A DNA stretch of 28,953 nt, taken from positions 1 to 28,953 of the forward strand of contig DATFXR010000211.1 of NCBI GenBank assembly GCA_035315685.1. Reading direction: 5' to 3'. A model generated the notes under the pieces. The model was not told the DNA's origin. It was given only the letters and a program-made list of their open reading frames with translations, and did no database searches. This document shows positions 7,828 to 14,723 of this stretch, piece by piece. Position numbers and translations under genes: made by a program. The stretch is from QHWK01 sp035315685. GTDB taxonomy: Bacteria; Acidobacteriota; Vicinamibacteria; Vicinamibacterales; CAVVIG01. The number at the start of each line of letters is the position of its first letter. The first letter of the stretch is position 1.

Positions 7828-8026
7828 GAAAGCAACCGCAGAGAGCGCAGAGAACGCAGAGTCAGTTTTCTCTTTCTGACCGCATCCAGAGCAAACCAAT
7901 CTCTGCGCGCTCTGCGGTTGCTTTCCTCACACAGCCTCGGAGAGCGCAAAGAACGCAGTGTCAAATTTCTCTTTCTGCCCGCATCCAGGGCAAACCAATC
8001 TCTGCGCGCTCTGCGGTTGCTTTTCC
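7828..8026. repeat. Duplicated hairpin repeat in convergent spacer
   Basis: The whole spacer between the DUF3108 gene and egtD is one element present nearly twice. The units are 7841-7926 and 7940-8026, about 86 bases each, differing at only a few positions. The outer arms of the first copy, 7828-7853 and 7900-7925, are inverted repeats matching at 25 of 26 bases around a 46-base loop. The right arm is repeated at 7999-8024. The core word is GCAGAGAGCGCAGAGA and its complement. A structure this long between convergent genes could stop transcription from both sides, although there is no clear T tract. It looks like a dispersed palindromic repeat. Confidence 0.85.
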
Positions 8027-8027
8027 G

Positions 8028-9005
8028 TCAGACTGCCTCGACCAGGGTCAACGCGAAGCGGGCATCCTCGTCGACCCACTGGTTGACGCGGCGGAAGCCG
8101 GTGCGCTCCAGCATCTGGTGGATGATCTCAGGCTCGTACTTGTACGAGCTCTCGGTCCAGATCGTCTCGTCGGTCTCGAACGTGACGTCGATTGACGCGG
8201 CCGGCACGCGCACGCGTTGACGGGCGGTGGAGAGCAGGTGCATCTCGACGCGCGACTCGGCGGCATTCCAGGCGGCGCGATGGGTGAACCGGTCGATCGC
8301 GAAATCGCCGCCCAGCTCGCGATTGATGCGGACGAGCAGGTTGCGGTTGAACGCGGCGGTGATCCCCAGCGGATCGTCGTACGCGAGCAGCAGGTCGTGC
8401 GCCGGCTTTACGAGATCGGCGCCGATCAGCAGGGCGTCGCGCGGCGACACTGCGGCGCGGATGCTGCGCAGGAACTCGTCGGCGCCAGGCGGATCGAAGT
8501 TTCCGATGTTGGAGCCGAGGAACAGCGTCAGGGTCCTTCCGCCCGTCGCGCGCGCGCCCGCCGCTTCGATCAAGCCGGCCTCGTAGGTCGCCTGGTGCGG
8601 GACGACGTGCTTCACACCAAGCTCCGCCAGCGCACGCGATGCGAGCGTGAGCGCCGCGGCCGACACGTCGATCAGATGGACGGTCAGGTCGCGCGGGCGC
8701 GCGCGGGCGCTGAGCAAGGTCAGGAGTTTTCCTCCGCTGCCCGGACCCAGCTCGACCACCGTTGCCGGATTGACGCGCGCGAGGATGTCGGCACCATGCC
8801 GCTCGAGCAGCGCCCGCTCAGACCGCGTAATGCGATACCACGGCAGTTCGCAGATCGCATCGAAGAGCGCCGAGCCGAGCGCGTCGTAGAAGAACTCCGA
8901 CGGCAACTGCCGCGGCGTCAGCGTGAGGTAGTACTGCACCGCATCGGCGAACGCCTGCGTCGCAGCATCGACGGACCGATCAGCGGGCGCAACGAAAGGT
9001 CGCAT
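8028..9005 (-). CDS. egtD: L-histidine N-alpha-methyltransferase (EgtD)
   Basis: Trimethylates the amino group of histidine with three S-adenosylmethionine molecules to give hercynine, the first step of ergothioneine synthesis. The 325 residues match the family's usual 320 or so. Visible features: PSEFFYDALGSALFDAI and LPWYRITRSE near the N terminus, the latter with the substrate-site Tyr; the SAM loop VVELGPGSGGK (residues 83-93); FLGSNIGNF, containing the Asn that holds the histidine; and WTESSYKY near the C terminus, where the family's Glu and Ser bind the amino group. The ATG at 9005 lies inside the end of egtB with a 26-base overlap and has no ribosome site of its own, so translation is probably coupled to egtB. 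Confidence 0.93.
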   Translation of the reverse strand: MRPFVAPADRSVDAATQAFADAVQYYLTLTPRQLPSEFFYDALGSALFDAICELPWYRITRSERALLERHGADILARVNPATVVELGPGSGGKLLTLLSARARPRDLTVHLIDVSAAALTLASRALAELGVKHVVPHQATYEAGLIEAAGARATGGRTLTLFLGSNIGNFDPPGADEFLRSIRAAVSPRDALLIGADLVKPAHDLLLAYDDPLGITAAFNRNLLVRINRELGGDFAIDRFTHRAAWNAAESRVEMHLLSTARQRVRVPAASIDVTFETDETIWTESSYKYEPEIIHQMLERTGFRRVNQWVDEDARFALTLVEAV

Positions 9006-10362
9006 AGACGTAGGGATAACGGGTTCTGAACCAGTTGCGAAAGCTCGGCCGCAGCAGTTCGCACGCCGTCGCGGGCGAGGCGCCCTTCATCACGACGTGC
9101 TCGCCGTCGAAGAAGTCGGCCGAGTACTCGGGATACGATGCCATCGCCTGAAAGCCCGGAAACGGCGCGAACGGCGTGCTCGTCCATTCCCAGCCGTTAC
9201 CGACGAGATCCTCGACGCCCCAGGCGCTGGCACCCTTAGGATGCGAGCCTGCCGGCTGCGGATCCCAGCTCTCGAAGTCGAAACACCCGCGCGACGGGTC
9301 GGGCCGCGCATCGCCCCATGGATGTGGCCGCTCGCCGTCCGGTGATCCATACGCGGCGCGCTGGAACTCCGCCTCGCTCGGCAGTCGCGCGCCGCGCCAT
9401 CGGGCGTACGCGGCCGCCTCTGCTTGACTCACGTACACCGGCCACGCCGGCGGCAGCGGCACGACACCGAACATGCCGCGCCACTGCCAGTGGCCGTCAT
9501 GCTGCTCCCAGAACAGCGGATGCGCGATCCGTTCGCGCTCGATCCACGCCCAATCCTCCGGCCGCCACCATTCCTGATCCGCGTATCCGTCCGCCTCGAC
9601 GAACTCGAGGAACTGGTCGTTGGTGACGTCGTGCCGCTCAATCGAGAACGCGGGCACCTGCGCGCTGAGCGCCGGGAACTCGTTGTCCCAGCCGAATGCA
9701 ATCGCGTCGCGCGCCACGCCGAGCGTCGCGCAGCCGGCGGGCACGTCGATCCACTCCTGACGCGGCGCCACGCCGTTGGTGTGCGGGCGATAACCAGCGG
9801 GCGCATGCTTCCGCTCGAACGGAAGACGCTGCCACATGTAGAGCAGCGTTTCCTGATGCATCGCTTCGTGCTCGAGAATCGTGAACACGGCGGCGGCGCG
9901 ATCGAGCAGGGAATCGCCCGGCCGCACGAGCTCGTCGCGTTCGAGCGCCTCGATCACCTGCCGATCGGCTTCATCGCCGAACCGCTGCACCTCATCACGC
10001 GACGGCCACACGCCCCGTCCCGCCCGTCCCGCCCCTCCTGCCTCTCCCGCCCGTCCTTCACCTCCGGCCCTTCCTGCCTCTCCCGCCCCTCCTGCCCCTC
10101 CCTCCCCAGCCGCCTCGTGCGGATCGATGCCGCGGGCGAACAACGTTTCGAGCCGCGCGTCAATGCTCGGCCGTCCGAGCGCCTTCTTGACGAGCGTGTT
10201 GAAGCTGAAGGCCGGCAGGTGCCCTTCGTAGAACACGATCGGATGGCGGAGCGCGATCGGCTGACTGTAGTACGCCTCGTCTTCGAGGAGGTCGAAGAGC
10301 GAGCGCGATCGCTCCCGGTTCGTGCGGTACCACTGGACCGCCGCAACGCGATCAAAAGTCAT
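8980..10362 (-). CDS. egtB: Hercynine sulfoxide-forming iron enzyme (EgtB)
   Basis: Non-heme iron enzyme that joins a sulfur donor (gamma-glutamylcysteine or cysteine) to hercynine with oxygen. The 460 residues comprise an N-terminal DinB-like four-helix domain and a C-terminal formylglycine-generating-enzyme-type fold. The iron ligands are visible as FYEGHLPAF and HEAMHQET, the three-His arrangement of the family. The C-terminal part shows VTNDQFLEFVE, ARLPSEAEFQRAA, GNGWEWTST and FRNWFRTRYPY. The reading frame stays open far upstream, but that stretch is out-of-frame shadow of the lipoprotein gene. MTFDRV at 10362 is the start that matches relatives. Residues about 86-116 are a Gly/Ala/Glu/Arg-rich insert encoded by a 9-bp array. 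No egtA, egtC or egtE is nearby. Confidence 0.92.
   Translation of the reverse strand: MTFDRVAAVQWYRTNRERSRSLFDLLEDEAYYSQPIALRHPIVFYEGHLPAFSFNTLVKKALGRPSIDARLETLFARGIDPHEAAGEGGAGGAGEAGRAGGEGRAGEAGGAGRAGRGVWPSRDEVQRFGDEADRQVIEALERDELVRPGDSLLDRAAAVFTILEHEAMHQETLLYMWQRLPFERKHAPAGYRPHTNGVAPRQEWIDVPAGCATLGVARDAIAFGWDNEFPALSAQVPAFSIERHDVTNDQFLEFVEADGYADQEWWRPEDWAWIERERIAHPLFWEQHDGHWQWRGMFGVVPLPPAWPVYVSQAEAAAYARWRGARLPSEAEFQRAAYGSPDGERPHPWGDARPDPSRGCFDFESWDPQPAGSHPKGASAWGVEDLVGNGWEWTSTPFAPFPGFQAMASYPEYSADFFDGEHVVMKGASPATACELLRPSFRNWFRTRYPYVYATFRCAR
10016..10105. repeat. Tandem 9-bp repeat inside egtB
   Basis: Ten back-to-back 9-bp units with plus-strand consensus NNTCCYGCC, read as Gly/Ala/Glu/Arg-rich low-complexity sequence in EgtB (about 30 residues). 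The insert separates the GIDPHEA and RDEVQRFGDEAD segments, which are close together in ordinary EgtB proteins. It is in frame, so the enzyme is not broken. The unit is a cyclic shift of that in the flavoprotein gene. Confidence 0.88.
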
Positions 10363-10385
10363 CCGCCCATTGTGCTCTAGAACTG

Positions 10386-11642
10386 TTACGGATTGATGAT
10401 CGTGAAGGTATCGGCCGTCTGACCGAGAGTCGAGGTGACGAACACCTGAACGGTATACGGGCCGCCGCCGTTCTTGAAGCTGTGCGCAGTTTGGTTGCTG
10501 GTGGTCGTCGCGGTACTGCCGTCGCCGAACGTCCACTCGTACTTGGTGGCAATGGCAGTCGCCGGCGCCAGGGTGGCGACGAAGGTGTAGATCGTGTTCG
10601 CGCCGGCAACGACCGGCGGCCCGAACTCGATCTTCACGCTGAGCGGCACGCTTGCCGCGACGACGATCACGGCCGAGGCGGTCGCGGATGCGCCGCCGGT
10701 ATCCGTCGCCGTCACGCTGACCGTGAACGTGCCCGGCGTCTGATACACGTGCTGCGCGACGATCGCCGTGCCGCTCGCGGCGCCGAGCGAGATGCGGCTG
10801 CCGTCGCCGAACGCGACGGTGACGTCCTGGATCGACGTGCCGCTGCCGGCCGCCGGCACGGCTGAGATCGTGAACGTCGTCGGGGTGAGTGCCGTCGGAT
10901 TCTGGCCAGGCGTCACCGACACGCTCGGCTGTGGGCGCGGCGCGACCAGCACGGACGTGGACGCGGACGGACCGATGCCGGCGTTGCCGCTCACCGAGCC
11001 CTGCGCGCCGACGGTCGCAGTAATCGTCGAGGGCTGTGACGTGTTGAGCGTCGTCTTCGCGCTGCCTTCCTGATCGGTTTTCACCGCGGCGATGGTCAGC
11101 GACCCGGCCGTCGCCGAGAAGGTCACCGGGATGCTGACCAGCGGGTTGCCGGCCCCGTCGGCGACGGTCGCGGTGATCGCGCTCGTTCCGCCGGAGAACG
11201 GCACGGTTGACGGGCTCGCGATGATCGCGACGTGCGAGGCGGCGGAGGCGCCGATCGAGATCTTCGGCGCACCCTGGGACGGCGACAGCGCGGCGCCCGC
11301 GCTCGCGCTGATCACGGCGATGCCCGAGATATTGCCGGCGAAGAGGGTCGCCGTTGCGCGCCCCTGCTTGGTGGGCACCGCCGCAGGATCGATCACTCCG
11401 AGCGTGGTGGCGAAGGTCACGATCGTGCCGTCCGCGACGAAGCGGCCGGTGCTCTCGACGAGGTCCGCGTTGACGGTTGCACTGCCGCCAAACGGCAACT
11501 GAGTGGCGGACGCGGTGAGCGTGATCGTGGTGGTCGCAGAGGGGGCGGCGGGCGTGGAATCGCCACACGACAGCGACACGGCGGCCACCAGGCCGGCGAT
11601 TGCCAGCACCTGGAACGGCAACCGTCGTCGCCGCAGCCTCAT
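10386..11642 (-). CDS. Lipoprotein with Ig-like and PKD domains
   Basis: A 418-residue surface or periplasmic lipoprotein. It opens with an Arg-rich start, a hydrophobic helix and a lipobox ending in Cys26 (AVSLSCGDS). Two bacterial Ig-like (invasin-type) repeats follow, about residues 35-130 and 135-230, each with the ATVNADL or ITATVADGAGNPL pattern. Two PKD-type domains come next (about 240-335 and 340-416), showing VAFGDGS, HVYQTPGTFTVSVTATD and YEWTFGDGS. Such domains mediate protein or sugar binding at the cell surface; no enzyme is visible. It lies 27 bases after the outer-membrane protein gene and 23 bases before egtB on the same strand, so all may be cotranscribed. The ligand is unknown. 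Confidence 0.8.
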   Translation of the reverse strand: MRLRRRRLPFQVLAIAGLVAAVSLSCGDSTPAAPSATTTITLTASATQLPFGGSATVNADLVESTGRFVADGTIVTFATTLGVIDPAAVPTKQGRATATLFAGNISGIAVISASAGAALSPSQGAPKISIGASAASHVAIIASPSTVPFSGGTSAITATVADGAGNPLVSIPVTFSATAGSLTIAAVKTDQEGSAKTTLNTSQPSTITATVGAQGSVSGNAGIGPSASTSVLVAPRPQPSVSVTPGQNPTALTPTTFTISAVPAAGSGTSIQDVTVAFGDGSRISLGAASGTAIVAQHVYQTPGTFTVSVTATDTGGASATASAVIVVAASVPLSVKIEFGPPVVAGANTIYTFVATLAPATAIATKYEWTFGDGSTATTTSNQTAHSFKNGGGPYTVQVFVTSTLGQTADTFTIINP

Positions 11643-11669
11643 GTGCGAAGCACTCCTCGCATCATGCCG

Positions 11670-12428
11670 TCACCGCATGCGAATGCGCACACCGAACGCA
11701 AGCTGGAGGCCGCCGGCGTCGTAGGTCGCCGTGCCGCCACCGGCGACGGGAAAATCCACGGACGCCGACACGTACCGGATCGTGGCGCCGACGCCAAGCA
11801 TCCTCGTGAGGAAGAAGGTGACGTCGCCTGCCGCGGAATATCCGAAGGTGTACTCGGTGTGGGAGGTCGAACCGATTTTCGCGATGCTGACCGTCGCAAA
11901 CGTCGGCGACTCCTCCGCAATCTGGATGTTGGTGACCAGGTCCTGGCTGATCGAGAAATAGCTCGGCCCGCCGCGCAGCGCCAGGTCCAGCCGCGGCGAG
12001 ATCGGCACTACGTACACCGCGTGAAGATGGATCGCCCATTCGGTGTGCTGGAGCGGCGTGCTGAGAGTGGCGAAACGCGGCTGACCGAACAGCGTGGGAT
12101 GCGGAACGCGCGCGTCAACCGTCGCCGTCTCGGTCTGGGCGCGCCTGGTGAAGCCGCCGCCGATCCCGACGCTGCGCCAGATCCGCAGACCGCCTTCGAC
12201 GTCGATCGGAGTGAAGCCGCTGTCGATGTTGTGGGTCGTGGTGATCGCGGCGCGCTCGTCGTAGATCACCGGCGCGACCGATTCGGTGAACGAGCGGGAC
12301 GTCAAGTCGAAGCCAAGATTGGCGTTGACGTACATCTTGTCTTCCCAGGGTTGTGCTTGAGCGACTGCGCCCACCGCGAGCGTCAGGACGAACGAGAACG
12401 ACACACACCTGGCGATCTGCTTGACCAT
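11670..12428 (-). CDS. Outer-membrane beta-barrel protein
   Basis: About 252 residues from the ATG at 12428, which begins a clean signal peptide (MVKQIARCVSFSFVLTLAV, cleaved after AQA). The longer frame from 12479 would add 17 residues that spoil the signal. The mature part alternates polar and hydrophobic residues in strands (DKMYVNANLGFDLTS, GLRIWRSVGIGGGF, LDLALRGGPSYFSI, LGVGATIRYVSASVDF), ending with LQLAFGVRIRMR, as in small outer-membrane barrels. The last residue is Arg rather than Phe. It resembles generic OMP-beta-barrel families of unknown role. It is first in the likely minus-strand unit that continues with the Ig/PKD lipoprotein and egtBD. Confidence 0.72.
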   Translation of the reverse strand: MVKQIARCVSFSFVLTLAVGAVAQAQPWEDKMYVNANLGFDLTSRSFTESVAPVIYDERAAITTTHNIDSGFTPIDVEGGLRIWRSVGIGGGFTRRAQTETATVDARVPHPTLFGQPRFATLSTPLQHTEWAIHLHAVYVVPISPRLDLALRGGPSYFSISQDLVTNIQIAEESPTFATVSIAKIGSTSHTEYTFGYSAAGDVTFFLTRMLGVGATIRYVSASVDFPVAGGGTATYDAGGLQLAFGVRIRMR

Positions 12429-12511
12429 CACGACGCCGGAAACGGAGAAAACGCGCCTGAAACTGGCGCATCGTAGCACGCGCCGGTCACGGCGCCACTC
12501 GGCGTAAAGGC

Positions 12512-12540
12512 TTGCGATTGGGCATTTACACGCCTAGACT
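12512..12540 (+). promoter_or_regulatory. Sigma70-type promoter for the DUF4157 gene
   Basis: TTGCGA (12512-12517) and TAGACT (12535-12540) are spaced by 17 bases. Short inverted arms GTAAA (12504-12508) and TTTAC (12525-12529) bracket the -35 region. A strong ribosome site, GGGAGGGGGAG (about 12590-12600), precedes the ATG at 12607. That leaves a leader of about 60 bases. Confidence 0.5.
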
Positions 12541-12606
12541 GGAGGGGTTTCACACTAACGTGAGCCGGGCCCGGTCGATCGCCCGTGCTCGGGAGGGGGA
12601 GCCACG

Positions 12607-13119
12607 ATGCCAGCGAACCTCGTTGTTCAGGGTTCCTTCACGGCGCGGGTGCCCCGTCTCAAGCCCCGCGTCGTCGCGCCACAATCGTCGAGCATCCAGC
12701 GTCACGGCGGCGCCGAGATCATTCCGCTCGACGCCTCGGCGCTCAATCTCGCGAGCAGCGCGGGGCGGCCGATGCCGGCGCCCGTGCAACGCAAGATGGA
12801 AGCGCTCTTCGGCGAGGATTTCTCCGACGTCCGGATTCATTCGGGCCCGCAGGCGCACGCGATCGGCGCGATCGCGTTCACGCTCGGCTCGAATATCTAC
12901 TTCGCGCCCGGTCACTACTCACCCGACACGCCGCACGGCCATCAACTGCTCGGCCACGAGCTGACGCACGTCGTCCAGCAGCGTTCCGGACGCGTCCGCA
13001 ATCCGCAAGGCGCAGGCCTCGCTGTCGTCCAGGATCATGCGTTGGAGGCGGAGGCCGAGCGGATGGGTGCCCGCGCCGCGACGTTCACGCCGCGGACTGC
13101 GGGATCGTCGCGAACCTGA
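12607..13119 (+). CDS. Stand-alone DUF4157 (eCIS core) protein
   Basis: A 170-residue protein. After a disordered Arg/Pro/Ser-rich leader it has the whole DUF4157 domain: GRPMPAPVQRKMEALFGEDF, SDVRIHSGPQA, a glycine-rich segment (TLGSNIYFAPGHY), and LLGHELTHVVQQ with the HExxH zinc-protease motif. DUF4157 is usually an N-terminal module of larger proteins delivered by extracellular contractile injection systems, or of polymorphic toxins. Here almost nothing follows it, only about 40 residues (ALEAEAERMGARAA), the segment that normally ends the domain. It is convergent with the 152-aa gene, 37 bases apart, and about 580 bases from tssG. It may be a secreted peptidase-like effector or carrier; activity is unproven. 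Confidence 0.85.
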   Translation: MPANLVVQGSFTARVPRLKPRVVAPQSSSIQRHGGAEIIPLDASALNLASSAGRPMPAPVQRKMEALFGEDFSDVRIHSGPQAHAIGAIAFTLGSNIYFAPGHYSPDTPHGHQLLGHELTHVVQQRSGRVRNPQGAGLAVVQDHALEAEAERMGARAATFTPRTAGSSRT

Positions 13120-13156
13120 CGCGGAGCCGGGAACGCTTCAGCCGAGTGACTGATCG

Positions 13157-13615
13157 TCACCGCGCTGCGGTGCGGCCGTCGGGCGCTGACGACGACTTGA
13201 CCGCCTTCAGCGGCTGAATGCCGGAACGCACCTGCTCGTGGGTGAAGAAGCTGTCCATCGGCAGTCCCGCCTGCACGGCGTGCTGCGCGTCCGGACGATA
13301 GTTTCCTGACGCATTGCTCCACCATTCGAGATGCCCATGGCGGAACTGCGCCTCGCCGGCGTAGCGGACCGGCCGTCCGTCGGCGAGCACGGGATGGCGA
13401 TAGCGCGGGTGCATCCTGATCTCGCCGGCGGCGCTGGTGATGAACACGTACCGCTCGTTCGGCATCCTCTGGCCGTGGCCGTGCGGTGTCATCATCCGGT
13501 ACTGACCGAAGAACGGCTGCAGCGTCGCGATCTCGTCGCGATTGACCTTGATGTTTGCGGCGGGATTGCGATTGGGATAGAGCCGCGACGACCCGGACGG
13601 CGTGACCGGCTTCAT
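13157..13615 (-). CDS. Uncharacterised protein with a toxin-type C-terminal module
   Basis: The longer open frame is trimmed to the ATG at 13615, which has GGTGG just upstream; this gives 152 residues. It has no signal peptide or membrane segment. The central region reads YVFITSAAGEIRMHPRY, then RYAGEAQFRHGHLEWWSN and ASGNYRPDAQHA, followed by AGLPMDSFFTHEQV. I recall this order (AGE, a strand pair with aromatic W, SG-N/H-Y-xP, AGLP-D-F) as a C-terminal module of large polymorphic toxins and DUF4157-containing proteins. That likeness is from memory and unverified. Being small and next to a DUF4157 gene and the T6SS, it may be a delivered protein or its partner. The first 40 residues (NRNPAANIKVNRDEI) are not recognised. 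Confidence 0.65.
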   Translation of the reverse strand: MKPVTPSGSSRLYPNRNPAANIKVNRDEIATLQPFFGQYRMMTPHGHGQRMPNERYVFITSAAGEIRMHPRYRHPVLADGRPVRYAGEAQFRHGHLEWWSNASGNYRPDAQHAVQAGLPMDSFFTHEQVRSGIQPLKAVKSSSAPDGRTAAR

Positions 13616-13670
13616 GCCACCGCAGATGCTAGCACTACCGGCACTGCGAAAGCACCGGGAGCCGACGGCA

Positions 13671-13676
13671 TATAAT
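13671..13676 (+). promoter_or_regulatory. Perfect -10 box upstream of tssG
   Basis: TATAAT is an exact -10 consensus in an 82-base GC-rich spacer, and transcription would start near 13683. The tssG ribosome site GAGGAG (13686-13691) and GTG start (13698) follow directly, so the leader would be about 15 bases. I see no good -35 at the usual distance, so an activator may be needed. Confidence 0.45.
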
Positions 13677-13697
13677 GCGGCTCTCGAGGAGTCCACA

Positions 13698-14723
13698 GTG
13701 TCGGCATTCGGGTGGCGTGGCGAGCGCAGCGTGGACGAGTGGCTGTTCAGCGAGCCGTCCTCGTTCGACTTTCTGCAGGCCGTCCGGCTGCTCGAGATCC
13801 GCGCCCAGAGTGCGGCCCGACCGCTCAACGCGCCGCCGTACGCCGACGTCGTGCGCTTTCGCACGTCGTTCGACCTTGGATTCGCGCCGAGCGAGATCCG
13901 TGATCTCCAGCTGCCGGCGCCGGGCGGCGTGCCCGAGATGACCATCGCGATGTTCGGCACTGGTGGACCCGACGGCCCGCTGCCGACATCGTTCACTGAG
14001 GACATCCTCGATCGACTGAAGAATCAGGACACCGCGCTCGCGGCGTTCCTCGACATCTTTCACCACCGCCTGGTCTCGCTGCTCTACCGCATTCACAAGG
14101 TGCATCGGCTGGCGCTGGTGTCGGTGTCGCCCGATCGCACGCCCGCCGCGCGTTACCTGCTGTCGTTGATCGGCCTCGGTCTTCCGTCGCTGGGGTCGCA
14201 GCTCGAGGCGCCGGCGGCGATGCTGCGCTACGCCGGACTGCTGGCGACCACGCCACGATCGGCGGTCGGTCTCGCCGTCATGCTGACCGACTACTTCGAG
14301 GTGCCGTTCGAGGTGCGTCAGTTCGCCGGCGAATGGTACGAGCTCGATCCGGATGAGTGCACACACGTCGGCGTTGCCGGCCGCAACAACGCGATCGGCC
14401 GGAACGCGGTCGTCGGCACGCGGGTGTGGATTCAGGATGCGGGCGTCGTGCTGCGCGTCGGCCCGCTCACCGCGCAGCAGTTCGGCGACTTCCTGCCCGA
14501 AGGCGCGGCGCACGCCGCGCTCGCCGAAATGGTCCGCTTCTATGCCGGTGCCGATCTCAAGGTGCGCATCCAGCTGCTGCTGCGTCCGGAGGATCTCTCG
14601 CAGGCGCGGCTCGGCCAGTCGCGCGTCGGCTGGACCGGCTGGCTGCATACCAGAGAGACCGATCGGCCGGACGACCAGGTCCGCGTCCGGCTGGTCGCGC
14701 GCCCGAGACTTGGTGCCGCATGA
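13698..14723 (+). CDS. tssG: T6SS baseplate subunit TssG
   Basis: 341 residues forming part of the T6SS baseplate wedge with TssE, TssF and TssK. Family marks: SFDFLQAVRLLEIRA near the N terminus, VRFRTSFDLGFAPSEI, MFGTGGPDGPLP (the conserved G-x-x-GPLP), and FLDIFHHRLVSLLYRI, then a C-terminal barrel-like region (LNDG-type) ending ARPRLGAA. The GTG at 13698 is favoured by GAGGAG six bases upstream; the open frame continues to 13602 without a better start. The stop overlaps the vgrG start (ATGA). In many T6SS loci tssG directly follows tssF on the same strand. Here it is on the opposite strand, about 3.2 kb from the tssF stop, and heads its own unit with vgrG. Confidence 0.9.
   Translation: MSAFGWRGERSVDEWLFSEPSSFDFLQAVRLLEIRAQSAARPLNAPPYADVVRFRTSFDLGFAPSEIRDLQLPAPGGVPEMTIAMFGTGGPDGPLPTSFTEDILDRLKNQDTALAAFLDIFHHRLVSLLYRIHKVHRLALVSVSPDRTPAARYLLSLIGLGLPSLGSQLEAPAAMLRYAGLLATTPRSAVGLAVMLTDYFEVPFEVRQFAGEWYELDPDECTHVGVAGRNNAIGRNAVVGTRVWIQDAGVVLRVGPLTAQQFGDFLPEGAAHAALAEMVRFYAGADLKVRIQLLLRPEDLSQARLGQSRVGWTGWLHTRETDRPDDQVRVRLVARPRLGAA

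Noticed and set aside
7828..8026. CRISPR-like array, because of repeated units
   Set aside because: There are only two long, near-identical units with inverted arms and no unique spacers of regular length, so it is a palindromic repeat, not CRISPR.
8980..11568. 862-codon open frame on the minus strand
   Set aside because: Only 8980-10362 is EgtB. Upstream of 10362 the frame is an Arg/Asp/His-rich shadow of the lipoprotein gene, so it is not a fusion.
12607..13119. Local eCIS locus implied by DUF4157
   Set aside because: The structural genes seen are T6SS types (tssA-tssG, tssL, tssM), with membrane complex proteins that eCIS lack. No eCIS-specific tube, sheath or ATPase genes are present.
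13157..14005. Full 282-codon minus-strand frame
   Set aside because: Its first 130 codons overlap the start of tssG and look like shadow (Ser/Arg-rich). The real protein starts at 13615.
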